64,000 bases of DNA from Pygmaiobacter massiliensis (GTDB lineage Bacteria; Bacillota; Clostridia; Oscillospirales; Ruminococcaceae), in the NCBI RefSeq assembly GCF_900199435.1, contig NZ_OAML01000003.1, positions 1,629,166-1,693,165 on the forward strand. The letters run 5' to 3'. Below the pieces are notes generated by a model, which did not search any database, was not told where the DNA came from, and was given only the letters and a program-made list of their open reading frames with translations. The position numbers and the translations under genes were made by a program. This document shows positions 24,390-32,269 of the stretch, piece after piece; position 1 is the stretch's first letter, and each line of letters opens with the position of its first letter.

Positions 24390-25616
24390 ATGCAAGAATC
24401 ACGTATAACCTTTGAAGAAGTATCGTCACTTTATCTTACAAGAAAAATTAAGCGAAACAAAATCAAACACAATACTGAAAGATATTATAGGAATCATTTG
24501 ATTCGTTTAAATCAAAGATTTGGCTCAAAACCCATTTCTAATATTACAAACGAGAATATTGAACAATTCTTCGACGACCTTGCTGAAGCCGATAGCTGGG
24601 TTTCTACAGGTGCTATATCTAAAAGGTGCTTGAGAACATGTTTGAAAAAGGAAAGGGTAACACAAGCTCAACTGGCAACGCTCTCAGGACTTAGTTTAAG
24701 AACAGTGGAGACAGCACTGCAAGGAAATAAAATCAGTCGTAAAAGTGCCTCTAAAATAGCAGACGCGCTTGGGAAATCCTTAGAAAACCTATTTTCGGAT
24801 ATACAAGTGCCGCAAAGATTATCTCAAAAAAGCATATTAGGGCATTTCCAAACCTGTAGTACAATATTCCGGTTTGCATATAGAATGGGATACATAGAAA
24901 GCAATCCGATGATTCGAGCGGAAGCTCCTAGCAGTGTTCAAGTAGAAGTGAATTATTATCAACCCATAGTAGAAAAGAATATCCTAAAAGCAACGGAAAA
25001 AGAAGATATAAAATGGCGCGTGTACATTCATCTACTTTGCATTACAGGATGTAGAAGAGGTGAAATCGCAGCACTTACTTGGCAAAATATCAATCTTACC
25101 CAAGGAGTTGTAAAAATATCTCAAAATTTACTTTATTCACCTCAAAAATATCTATATCTTGAAACGCCGAAAAATAGAAAAGTGCGCTTTCTTAATCTTC
25201 CCGAACAAACGATTGCTCTTTTGAAACAATATAAAAGGCAATATCAAAAAAAGCGAGCAAGCTACATGCAACGTAGAAAAACGCTGGCAAAAACAAATCA
25301 AATAGAATTTGCCCAAACAATCTCAGGTATGGATTTTCTGTTCTTAAGCGAAAAAACAGGATTACCCATGTACCCAGATTCATTAAATAAATGGCTGAAA
25401 AGATTTCAAGAGCGCAACGGGTTACAACATCTTAATCCGCATGCTTTTCGCCATACAATGGCATCAATTTTAATATTTAAAGGGGTGGATATTGTCTCGG
25501 TTTCAAAAAGGTTAGGTCATGCTCGACCTACGACTACAGAAAATTTATATGGACAACTTATTGCAGAAGCAGAGGCGATAAACTCATATTGTATTGCAGA
25601 AGCATTATTGACTTAA
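24390..25616 (+). CDS. int: Tyrosine-family site-specific integrase with an inserted XRE helix-turn-helix
   Basis: A 408-residue recombinase that integrates and excises the element at the tRNA site. The SAM-like core-binding region starts ITFEEVSSLYLTRKI. Residues ~80-136 contain a Cro/CI-type helix-turn-helix (VTQAQLATLSGLSLRTVETAL...KIADALGKSLENLF) inserted before the core-binding domain ends (SILGHFQTCSTIFRFAYRMG). The catalytic set is complete: Arg222 in TGCRRGE, His351-x2-Arg354 in HAFRH, RLGHA, and nucleophile Tyr387 in TENLYGQ. The start at 24390 uses AGGAG at 24375; an in-frame ATG at 24321 has none. No excisionase is recognised nearby. Confidence 0.93.
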   Translation: MQESRITFEEVSSLYLTRKIKRNKIKHNTERYYRNHLIRLNQRFGSKPISNITNENIEQFFDDLAEADSWVSTGAISKRCLRTCLKKERVTQAQLATLSGLSLRTVETALQGNKISRKSASKIADALGKSLENLFSDIQVPQRLSQKSILGHFQTCSTIFRFAYRMGYIESNPMIRAEAPSSVQVEVNYYQPIVEKNILKATEKEDIKWRVYIHLLCITGCRRGEIAALTWQNINLTQGVVKISQNLLYSPQKYLYLETPKNRKVRFLNLPEQTIALLKQYKRQYQKKRASYMQRRKTLAKTNQIEFAQTISGMDFLFLSEKTGLPMYPDSLNKWLKRFQERNGLQHLNPHAFRHTMASILIFKGVDIVSVSKRLGHARPTTTENLYGQLIAEAEAINSYCIAEALLT

Positions 25617-25620
25617 AAAG

Positions 25621-25643
25621 GGCTGAGACAATTTGTCCCAGCC
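25621..25643. repeat. Element palindrome copy 1 (one mismatch), after int
   Basis: Core GAGACAATTTGTCCC with GGCT/AGCC flanks; one A/C mismatch breaks the dyad. A TTTAATTT run follows, so it may also terminate int. Confidence 0.75.
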
Positions 25644-25668
25644 TTTAATTTAAAAGGAGGATACAGAA

Positions 25669-26835
25669 ATGGTTGCAGCAATTGTGACAAATGAAACATA
25701 TGTAATTCTTGAAGAGATTAACCGGCGCAAATTGTTTGAGCTGGAAAAGTTATCTGTCAGCAATGCTTTCGCAGCGCAACGGAAAGTTGAGAAGAGCAAA
25801 CAAACCTATGAGCAAATCATAGTGGAAGTCGATGCAATTCGACATGGCAATGTTGAGGCCGTAATTGATTTAATTGAGAGGCTGAAGACTACCACAACGG
25901 CGACTATTATAGTGCTGGCGCAGGATTACGACCGGGAAGGCAGCGTAGTGAAGGACATTGTGAGCATAGGCATAGAGCAAAACAATGTGATTACCAGCTC
26001 CGGCCTTTGGCTGAAAAAAGAGGTGCAGCGCCTCTTACAGCCGAAAGGCCTAGAGGCTGGGACCATTGGTCCCAGCCCGGCCTCGGCTTGTGAAACATAC
26101 CAAGCACCGGCAACAATTCAAGAGATTGTCCCTGCGGCTACACCGATAGAAGAGCAGCACCCCCAGGCACCGGCACAAGTGAACAGAGCAGCAGCAAAAA
26201 AAGGCTTGCTGCCTAAGCCACCGATTGCCCAACCAGCAGCGAAGGCAATTACGATTGCATTTGCTGGAGCAGGTAATCGGATAGGAACCACAACACAGGC
26301 TATGCAGATGTTTTTATTTCTTGTTGCTGCGGGCTATAAGGCGGCGCTGATTGAAATGTCTGATACATCAGTGTTGTCAGCGTATTCATCTAATCCAGAG
26401 TTTTGCTCGGAACACTATAAGGTGAAAGGGCTTGATTTGTTCCGTACTCGAAACAGCTTGCTTCATGCAAAAAACGAATTTCAATACCTGATATTGGATT
26501 ATGGCTCTTTCACCGAGATTTCCGATGCAACGTCATTCTTAGAGAAAGACTACAAAATTATTTGTACCGGCGTGAAGCCGCAAGAGAGCGCCGAGCTGGA
26601 GCCGGTTTTTGCGGCTGACGATGGCAGCCTTATGTATTGTTTCAGTTTTGTGCCAGATGTGGATAAAGCGGAAATTGAAGAGTTGCTGAAAGACAGAAAA
26701 ATCTATTTTGCTGGTGTGGCATTTGACTACTGGACATATTGCGGAGAAGATGATACTTACCGCACGTTGCTGGATTTAAACTCCAATACTGAAAACAACA
26801 GAGCACTTCGTTTATTTAAAAAGAATGTTAAATGA
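25669..26835 (+). CDS. TadZ/CpaE-like protein with degenerate P-loop
   Basis: A 388-residue protein in the TadZ/CpaE style. Residues ~1-125 look like an atypical receiver-type domain (ATIIVLAQDYDREGSVVKDI), ~125-195 form a Pro/Ala-rich linker, and ~196-388 resemble a MinD/ParA ATPase. The Walker A equivalent reads FAGAGNRIGTTTQAM, without the usual lysines, while YLILDYGSF fits Walker B. TadZ proteins place Tad pili at the pole, so a link with the downstream Tad locus is likely. The gene contains palindrome copy 2. AAAGGAGGATACAGA precedes the start. Confidence 0.65.
   Translation: MVAAIVTNETYVILEEINRRKLFELEKLSVSNAFAAQRKVEKSKQTYEQIIVEVDAIRHGNVEAVIDLIERLKTTTTATIIVLAQDYDREGSVVKDIVSIGIEQNNVITSSGLWLKKEVQRLLQPKGLEAGTIGPSPASACETYQAPATIQEIVPAATPIEEQHPQAPAQVNRAAAKKGLLPKPPIAQPAAKAITIAFAGAGNRIGTTTQAMQMFLFLVAAGYKAALIEMSDTSVLSAYSSNPEFCSEHYKVKGLDLFRTRNSLLHAKNEFQYLILDYGSFTEISDATSFLEKDYKIICTGVKPQESAELEPVFAADDGSLMYCFSFVPDVDKAEIEELLKDRKIYFAGVAFDYWTYCGEDDTYRTLLDLNSNTENNRALRLFKKNVK
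26055..26077. repeat. Element palindrome copy 2, inside the TadZ-like gene
   Basis: Core GGGACCATTGGTCCC with perfect GGCT/AGCC flanks. It encodes part of EAGTIGPSPAS in the linker, where a protein sequence constraint is unlikely to create a perfect dyad. Confidence 0.88.
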
Positions 26836-26903
26836 AACCGTGCAAAGGCAAGAATTCCTACCGTGCTGTTATAAAGGTGAATGTGAAAACAATCTACACC
26901 TTA

Positions 26904-26932
26904 TTGAAGTTGAATATGGTATATGCTATGCT
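26904..26932 (+). promoter_or_regulatory. Promoter upstream of the small membrane protein and parA
   Basis: TTGAAG (26904-26909), 17 bp, TATGCT (26927-26932). Confidence 0.55.
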
Positions 26933-26945
26933 GTACGCAAATACC

Positions 26946-26958
26946 CTTGGTAACCAAG
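26946..26958. promoter_or_regulatory. 13-bp dyad near the expected transcription start
   Basis: CTTGGTAACCAAG is a perfect palindrome with 6-bp arms, located 14 bp after the -10 element, in an operator position. The binding protein is not known. Confidence 0.5.
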
Positions 26959-27005
26959 AATAAACAGCTAAAATGCAAGCCAATAACAAAGAGAGGTGTA
27001 CTAGA

Positions 27006-27338
27006 ATGTATGACCAAGTAGATTGGAGAGTTTATTTAGCAAGTGTAGTATCACTAAGCTGTAGTTCAGGATTTGTTGCTTTAAACACATTTGGCAAATT
27101 CTCTGGATTTGAAAGTAGGGTTGGAAGCATAGGTGTTATCGTTTTTTTGTTGCTAGCTATTTTGCTTTTATTAATTCTACGCATCAAAAACAAAGAATTT
27201 TTCAAGTATGTTATGACCAGAAAAGCAAGAAATACCGGGAAAGAGGAATTTGGAACTCTTCCAAAATGGCCGGAGCGTCTCCTATGGGTATGTGTTGTAG
27301 TGGCGCTTGTCGCATTCATTATAAGCGCGATAATATAA
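27006..27338 (+). CDS. Small membrane protein of unknown function
   Basis: A 110-residue protein with hydrophobic segments near residues 9-27, 38-58 and 90-110, and a basic loop (RIKNKEFFKYVMTRKARNTGK). GAGAGGTG lies upstream of the ATG at 27006. Codon use and AT content are higher than in the neighbouring parA, suggesting a later insertion. Palindrome copy 3 follows and can terminate it. No family is recognised. Confidence 0.55.
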   Translation: MYDQVDWRVYLASVVSLSCSSGFVALNTFGKFSGFESRVGSIGVIVFLLLAILLLLILRIKNKEFFKYVMTRKARNTGKEEFGTLPKWPERLLWVCVVVALVAFIISAII

Positions 27339-27372
27339 AACTCACCAAAAATAAAATGATATTTTAAAAGAG

Positions 27373-27395
27373 AGCTGGGACCAATGGTCCCAGCT
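27373..27395. repeat. Element palindrome copy 3, just before parA
   Basis: Core GGGACCAATGGTCCC with AGCT/AGCT flanks, 41 bp before parA, and TTTTGTTTTT after it, so it can act as a terminator as well as a binding site. Confidence 0.88.
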
Positions 27396-27435
27396 TTTGT
27401 TTTTACAAAATGAAAAAGAATCGGAGGACAAAAAC

Positions 27436-28206
27436 ATGAAAATCATTTCTATCGCAAATCAGAAAGGCGGCGTCGCCAAAACCACTACCACAATGAACCT
27501 GGCCGCAGGATTGGTGCGAAAAGGCAAATCGGTTCTTTGCGTCGACTTCGACCCGCAAAGCAACCTGTCGGATTACCTCGGATATAAAGCACAGGACAAT
27601 CTACCCACCATTAGTGAGCTGATGATGGCAACCGCAACAATGCAGCGCACAGACGTGGGGCAATCCATTCGGCACAACGTTGAGGGTGTTGATTACATTC
27701 CCAGCAGCATTTTGCTTTCCAGTGCAGACGTTTTTCTTTCGCAGGTCATGTGCCGTGAGCAGGTTTTGAAGCGTATCCTTTCCGCGCCGGAAGTGCAGTT
27801 ATATGACTATGTTCTCATTGATTGCTTGCCGTCGCTGGGGATTTTACTTACCAATGCGCTGACTGCCTCCGATGCCGTGCTGATTCCTGTGCAAGCTCAA
27901 AAATTCAGCCTGGACGGTTTAGCACAGCTTGCACAGGTCATTGAAATGGTGAAAACGCAAATCAATCCGCAACTCGCTATTTGCGGCGTATTGCTCACAA
28001 TGGCAGACAACACCAATATGAGCCGAGCAGTAGAAGAGGCGCTGCATGGAATGTTCGAGGACAATGTTTTTGCCACAAAGATTCGCCGGTCGGTAGAGGC
28101 TGCCAATAGCACCTATGAACACCGCAGCCTGGTATCTCGCCCGAAAAGCAAGCTCGGTAGCGAATACATGGCAGTGGTGGAAGAGCTGCTGGAAAGAGGG
28201 GTTTAA
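27436..28206 (+). CDS. parA: ParA/Soj-family partition ATPase
   Basis: A 256-residue Walker-type ATPase for segregating DNA. The deviant Walker A is intact (NQKGGVAKTTTTMNLAAGL, residues ~7-25), Walker A' is CVDFDPQSNLSDYLG, and the Walker B-like strand reads YVLIDCLPSLGILLTNAL. It is a small ParA without an N-terminal DNA-binding domain, so autoregulation would depend on ParB. The ATG at 27436 follows CGGAGGACAAAA. It is separated from parB by 3 bp and lies between palindrome copies 3 and 4. Confidence 0.94.
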   Translation: MKIISIANQKGGVAKTTTTMNLAAGLVRKGKSVLCVDFDPQSNLSDYLGYKAQDNLPTISELMMATATMQRTDVGQSIRHNVEGVDYIPSSILLSSADVFLSQVMCREQVLKRILSAPEVQLYDYVLIDCLPSLGILLTNALTASDAVLIPVQAQKFSLDGLAQLAQVIEMVKTQINPQLAICGVLLTMADNTNMSRAVEEALHGMFEDNVFATKIRRSVEAANSTYEHRSLVSRPKSKLGSEYMAVVEELLERGV

Positions 28207-28209
28207 GCA

Positions 28210-29124
28210 ATGGCAGGAAAAATGAACTTGATGCCATCATCGGCAAATGCTACCGCAGGGGAAACCATGACTGCCATGAAAGCGATGCTGGGACAATTTG
28301 TCCCCACCGGCAACCCGGACGGAAAGCAAATAGTTACGCTGCGTATTGATTTGCTGGACGCATACCCGAAGCAAAATATCTTTGGTATGCGAGAACTGGA
28401 AGAACTGTCCGAGAATATTCGAGAGGTTGGAGTTACTGACCCTATCCACGTTCGAGCCAAAGGAATGCGGTATGAAATTCTTTCCGGCCACCGGCGCAGT
28501 GCGGCGGCGAAGCTGGCAGGGTTAGAAGAAATACCGGCGATTGTGGAAAATGTAGATGATGCCGATGCGGATTTAATCTTTTGCGATAACCTCTACCACC
28601 GCAAGACATTGCTGCCCAGCGAACGCGGTGCGGCGTACAAGGTGCAGGTAGAGGCTTTGCAACGAAAGGCTGGGACCAATGGTCCCAGCGTGTCGGCAGT
28701 GGCAGCGCAGATGGGAACGAACCGCAAAGAAATTTATCGGTACATCAAACTAACCGAGCTGGTGCCGGAGTTGCTCGACATGGTAGACGAAGACCAGATG
28801 CCAATGCGTGCAGGTGTAGCGATTGCGTCGTTACCGTATGAAGAACAATATTCACTTTTAGAGGTTATGGACGAAATCTCAACTGCGAAAATCGATTTGA
28901 ACAGGGCTTCTGCTTTGGTGAGCAAATACAAAGAGCAAGGCTTGACCGAAGAAACGATCCGTGAAATCCTTGTACCGACAAAGGCAAAAAAGAAAAAAGA
29001 AGAGTTTTTGAAAGTGCCGATGGAAAAAGTACAGCACTTTTTTTCAGAGGCAGAAACGCCAGCGCAAATGATTGAAACCGTGGTAAATGCTCTGGACTTT
29101 TATAATAGGGATTTGGAAAGATAG
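28210..29124 (+). CDS. parB: ParB/Spo0J-family partition protein
   Basis: A 304-residue centromere-binding protein. The N-terminal CTPase/nuclease-like domain has DAYPKQNIFGMRELEELSENI, VTDPIHVR, and the GHRRSAAAK motif (box II) needed for CTP binding. The central helix-turn-helix reads SVSAVAAQMGTNRKEIYRYIKL. A charged C-terminal region (AKKKKEEFLKV) leads to a probable dimerisation helix. Palindrome copies 4 and 5 are inside the gene and copy 6 touches its stop codon, consistent with parS-like sites clustered near parAB. Classical parS (TGTTTCACGTGAAACA) was not seen in the element. Confidence 0.93.
   Translation: MAGKMNLMPSSANATAGETMTAMKAMLGQFVPTGNPDGKQIVTLRIDLLDAYPKQNIFGMRELEELSENIREVGVTDPIHVRAKGMRYEILSGHRRSAAAKLAGLEEIPAIVENVDDADADLIFCDNLYHRKTLLPSERGAAYKVQVEALQRKAGTNGPSVSAVAAQMGTNRKEIYRYIKLTELVPELLDMVDEDQMPMRAGVAIASLPYEEQYSLLEVMDEISTAKIDLNRASALVSKYKEQGLTEETIREILVPTKAKKKKEEFLKVPMEKVQHFFSEAETPAQMIETVVNALDFYNRDLER
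28290..28304. repeat. Element palindrome copy 4, inside parB
   Basis: Perfect 15-bp core GGGACAATTTGTCCC; the right flank is CAC rather than AGC, so only the core is conserved. It encodes GQFVP. Confidence 0.82.
28669..28689. repeat. Element palindrome copy 5, inside parB
   Basis: Core GGGACCAATGGTCCC with GCT/AGC flanks. It encodes AGTNGPS just before the helix-turn-helix. Confidence 0.88.
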
Positions 29125-29146
29125 GTTGGGACCATTGGTCCCAGCC
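29124..29146. repeat. Element palindrome copy 6, overlapping the parB stop
   Basis: Core GGGACCATTGGTCCC with GGTT/AGCC flanks; T-rich sequence follows. Confidence 0.88.
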
Positions 29147-29168
29147 TTTGTGCTTTTGAAAATAGCAA

Positions 29169-29201
29169 TAAAAAACCGGCCGTTTAATCGGTCGGTTTTT
29201 T
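29169..29201 (-). terminator. Terminator of the minus-strand membrane protein pair
   Basis: AAAAACCGGCCG (29171-29182) and CGGTCGGTTTTT (29189-29200) form a stem that overlaps the last codons of the minus-strand gene. On the minus strand it is followed by T residues. Confidence 0.7.
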
Positions 29202-29423
29202 GCCAGTAAGCCAGTAGGCGTACAATTTTGTTGCATATTTTAAATCCTGCAAGACGCCGTGCTTGTCGCGTTCTTTTAAACGTCCGTGATTTTGCTCGTT
29301 TCCAAGCCAAATAAAATAAGGAGCCGCATAAATTAGGGCCGGAACAAACACGATTGTTGCAAGGCCAACGCCTAAAATGATAATGAATGCAAGCATGTTA
29401 AGTATGCCTAAAAAGAAACCCAT
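29184..29423 (-). CDS. Small membrane protein, tandem paralogue A
   Basis: A 79-residue protein with a long hydrophobic stretch over residues 1-40 (MGFFLGILNMLAFIIILGVG, continuing to AAPYFIWLG) and a basic tail ending YWLTGKKPTD. It is about three-quarters identical to its neighbour at 29460-29699. Both are on the minus strand, against nearly all other element genes. GGAGGAATTGCT precedes the ATG. The function is unknown; a small regulator, immunity protein or toxin-like peptide is possible, but nothing in the sequence decides. Confidence 0.6.
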   Translation of the reverse strand: MGFFLGILNMLAFIIILGVGLATIVFVPALIYAAPYFIWLGNEQNHGRLKERDKHGVLQDLKYATKLYAYWLTGKKPTD

Positions 29424-29459
29424 AGCAATTCCTCCGTAAGTTCAGTGTAGCATTACAAA

Positions 29460-29699
29460 TTAATCGGTCGGTTTTTTGCCAGTAAGCCAACAGGCGTACA
29501 GTTTTGTTGCATATTTTAAATGTTTCACAAGAGAATGTTTTTCGCGGCCTTTTAAACGGCCTCGGCTTTGCTGATTGGCTAGCCAAAAATAATACGGAAT
29601 TACATAAAGCAAAATAGGAACAAACACGATTGTTGCAAGGCCAACCCCTAAGATGATAATGAATGCAAGCATATTAAGTATACCTAAAAAGAAACCCAT
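29460..29699 (-). CDS. Small membrane protein, tandem paralogue B
   Basis: A 79-residue paralogue of the preceding gene: the first 28 residues are the same and the tail YWLTGKKPTD differs only in the preceding ACW/AYW position. The copies start 276 bp apart and the similarity includes the region before each start (GTAATGCTATACTGA versus GTAATGCTACACTGA), so the promoter was duplicated too. GGAGGGATTACC is its ribosome-binding site. Differences cluster in the middle (VIPYYFWLANQQSRGRLKGR), suggesting divergence after duplication. Confidence 0.6.
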   Translation of the reverse strand: MGFFLGILNMLAFIIILGVGLATIVFVPILLYVIPYYFWLANQQSRGRLKGREKHSLVKHLKYATKLYACWLTGKKPTD

Positions 29700-29789
29700 G
29701 GTAATCCCTCCGTAGGCTCAGTATAGCATTACAAAAAAAGAAAATCCACTGCGGCGGTTTTTGCCGTGCTATTTCATTTGGAGAATAAC

Positions 29790-30065
29790 ATGAATTTCAA
29801 AATTTTAGAATTTCAGCGCCTCAATACCAAAGGTACCTGCAAAGCTCTGGCAACTGTCCAGTTTGAAGGGGGCCTATTGGTCGAGGGCATTAAGCTGCTT
29901 AAACTGCCGTCCGGGTATCGGCTGTCAATGCCGACCCGAAAAGCGGCAGATTGCTACCATGAGATTGTAAAGATTACTGCGCCAGAAGTAAGCAAGTCTT
30001 TACGGCGCACGTTGATTGAAGAATATGAAGAGAAAGGAGAACATCATGCGGCAAGAGCTATATGA
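29790..30065 (+). CDS. SpoVG-like nucleic-acid-binding protein
   Basis: A 91-residue protein that follows the SpoVG pattern: an N-terminal strand with RLNTKGTCKALATVQF, a central VEGIKLLKLPSGYRLSMPTRK (SpoVG has IRVI..G..FVAMPSKR), an IVKITAPEVSKSLRR segment and a final helix EEYEEK. SpoVG proteins bind RNA and DNA and act as regulators. GGAG at 29780 supports the ATG at 29790. Its end overlaps the TadA start by 20 bp, so it is translated with the Tad operon and may regulate it. Confidence 0.7.
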   Translation: MNFKILEFQRLNTKGTCKALATVQFEGGLLVEGIKLLKLPSGYRLSMPTRKAADCYHEIVKITAPEVSKSLRRTLIEEYEEKGEHHAARAI

Positions 30066-31350
30066 GGTCTTTCAAAAAGCACAGGAGCATATCAGCAAAA
30101 ATTATGCAGCCGTGTTGGAACAGAACGATGCAGCACTGATAAAAAGTTATTTGGAGAATTTTTTAGAGGTCAATCAAATTGCAGTGCCAGATATGGAGCA
30201 GAGTGAAGTGCTTGACCGGCTCGTGAACGAAATGACCCGGTACTCGTTTTTAACAGCATACCTTGATGACCCAGAGGTCGAGGAAATCAATATCAACGCA
30301 TGGGACGATGTGAAAGTCAAATATGCCGACGGAAATATCAAATGTGCAGAAGAACACTTTCATACGCCAGCCCACGCCCAAGCTGTTACAAAGCGAGTGT
30401 TGAGCGAAAGCAATATGATATGGGATAACGCTAAATGTATCCAGGTTGGACACCTGCCGGGCAATATCCGCATTACGGCCACCGGCTACGATGTGCTGGA
30501 CAAAGAAACTGCCGTGGCCGTTTCGATTCGTAAAGTCAATGCAAAAAATCTGCAAAAGCAAGACTTTATTGCAAACGGTACCGGCACAGAAGAAATGCTC
30601 GATACTCTGGTGCAGCTTCATAGCCACGGTGTTTCGATGTGTATTGCCGGTGCTACGGATTCGGGGAAATCAACACTGATGGGGTGGGTTATTAAGCAAC
30701 TGCCCGACAACAAACGAATACTCACCATTGAAGAAGGCACGCGGGACTTCTTCTGCGTGAAACGTGACCCCGCCACTGGCAAGGTGCTAAACAATGTAGT
30801 ACACTTCTCTGCGCGTCGTTCTAGCGACAAGGAGCAGGACATTACGCAAGCCAAGCTGGTTGAAACCTTTATGACAATGAACCCCGATTATATTTCGGTT
30901 GGCGAGAGCAAAGGCGAAGAAGCAATGCAAGCGGTAAACGCAGCAAATACAGGCCACGCGGTTTTGACTACGCTGCATACACAGTCGCCAGAGCTTGTTT
31001 ATCTTCGGCTTGTGTCCCTGTGCAAAATGCGGTATCCCAATATGGACGACGGTTTTTTATTGCGCCAAGTGCAGCAAGCATTTCCAATTGTGGCGTATAT
31101 GGATTGCACAGAAGACCACCGGCGCAGGATTCTGGAAATCACCGAAGCGGTTCGGCAGCCAGACGGCAGCGCGAAACTCACTACGCTGTTTGAGTTTGAG
31201 ATTTTGAAAAACGTCAAAGAAGGCGGCCAGACAAAAGTGTATGGTGACTTTAAAAAAGTAAATCCACCGAGCGAATCTTTGCGTAAGCTCGTCCTACGCA
31301 AAGGCATGGAACAGCACTGGATAGACACGATTTTTGGAAAGGAAGGATAA
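30046..31350 (+). CDS. tadA: TadA/CpaF-type pilus assembly ATPase
   Basis: A 434-residue hexameric secretion ATPase that powers Tad/Flp pilus extension. The N-terminal domain (SFLTAYLDDPEVEEININAW) is typical of CpaF. Walker A is AGATDSGKSTLMGW with Lys208, the Asp/Glu boxes follow (RILTIEEGTRDF), and Walker B plus the His box read MNPDYISVGESKGEEAM and TLHTQSPELVYLRL. One oddity is VGESKG where most relatives have VGEVRG. AAAGGAG at 30033 sets the start. The next gene follows after 1 bp. Confidence 0.92.
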   Translation: MRQELYEVFQKAQEHISKNYAAVLEQNDAALIKSYLENFLEVNQIAVPDMEQSEVLDRLVNEMTRYSFLTAYLDDPEVEEININAWDDVKVKYADGNIKCAEEHFHTPAHAQAVTKRVLSESNMIWDNAKCIQVGHLPGNIRITATGYDVLDKETAVAVSIRKVNAKNLQKQDFIANGTGTEEMLDTLVQLHSHGVSMCIAGATDSGKSTLMGWVIKQLPDNKRILTIEEGTRDFFCVKRDPATGKVLNNVVHFSARRSSDKEQDITQAKLVETFMTMNPDYISVGESKGEEAMQAVNAANTGHAVLTTLHTQSPELVYLRLVSLCKMRYPNMDDGFLLRQVQQAFPIVAYMDCTEDHRRRILEITEAVRQPDGSAKLTTLFEFEILKNVKEGGQTKVYGDFKKVNPPSESLRKLVLRKGMEQHWIDTIFGKEG

Positions 31351-31351
31351 C

Positions 31352-32269
31352 ATGGAACTTCTCGTCTTTTTATTATTAGCCATTGGGCTGTTGCTTCTGT
31401 TCGGCTTTTCCCAGCAAGATTTTGAGAGAAGAAGCAGAACCAAGAAGCTGCGGCAGAAAGTCAAAGCGGCGAAAGCAAAACCCCGCAAAGGGTTTGCTGG
31501 CTCCCTAGTGCGTGACGTGCAGCAGATTTTAGCGGTGCAAGGGTTGCAGGGGGCAATGGTAGCTGTGTGGGGCGCGAGCGTTGGCCTTTCTATTTGTGGC
31601 ATTGCAGTGTGCAGCCTGTTCAATAATTTGTTCCTGGTGCCGGTTGTCGTTGCAGTGTGTGCAGTCACGCCGTTTATTGTGGTCAAAATGCGCTGGCAGG
31701 AGCAAGAAAAAAGAATGTCTGAAGAGCTGGAGGCTGCGCTTAACAGCATCACCACCTCATACCTGCGCGGGAATAACACAATTTTGAGTGCAGTGCAGGA
31801 AAACATTCCTTTCATCAAGCCGCCTGTGAACCAGGTGTTTCGGCTCTTTGTTGTTCAAGCGACGCTCATTGATAGCAGGGTGGAAAACGCGCTTCTGGCA
31901 ATGAAGCAAACCGTACACAATGTTATTTTCTACGAATGGATAGATGCAGTGGTGCGGTGCCAGTCCGACCACAATCTAAAAAAGACACTGCCACCGATTT
32001 TGCAAAAGTTTAGCGATGCGCGAACGATTGCCGCTGAAACGGAAGTTATTATGGCAGGCCCGAAGCGTACCTACTGGATTATGTTAGTTGCAGCTGTGCT
32101 GTCACCAGCAATGGTGTGGTTCCTAAACAGGGATTGGGGGTACGTCTTGTTTGGTACAATATTCGGCAAGGTTCTACTCGCACTGCTCTTCACGGTGATT
32201 GTTGTGACGTTTTTTATTGCGATTAACGCCATGCAGCCGGTTACAGCAAAAGAGGGGAGAATCAAATGA
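31352..32269 (+). CDS. tadB: TadB-like pilus platform protein (GspF domain)
   Basis: A 305-residue inner-membrane protein. It has an N-terminal helix (LLVFLLLAIGLLLLFGF), a basic stretch (RRSRTKKLRQKVKAAKAK), two helices around residues 75-110, a cytoplasmic GspF/TadB domain (EELEAALNSITTSYLRG, FVVQATLIDSRVENALLAM) and two C-terminal helices (~235-290). TadB and TadC form the platform rotated by TadA. GGAAAGGAAGG precedes the ATG at 31352. The stop overlaps the TadC start (ATGA). Confidence 0.85.
   Translation: MELLVFLLLAIGLLLLFGFSQQDFERRSRTKKLRQKVKAAKAKPRKGFAGSLVRDVQQILAVQGLQGAMVAVWGASVGLSICGIAVCSLFNNLFLVPVVVAVCAVTPFIVVKMRWQEQEKRMSEELEAALNSITTSYLRGNNTILSAVQENIPFIKPPVNQVFRLFVVQATLIDSRVENALLAMKQTVHNVIFYEWIDAVVRCQSDHNLKKTLPPILQKFSDARTIAAETEVIMAGPKRTYWIMLVAAVLSPAMVWFLNRDWGYVLFGTIFGKVLLALLFTVIVVTFFIAINAMQPVTAKEGRIK

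Noticed and set aside
28210-29124. Classical parS (TGTTTCACGTGAAACA) near parB
   Set aside because: No match was seen in the element; the dispersed GGGAC dyad is the better candidate.
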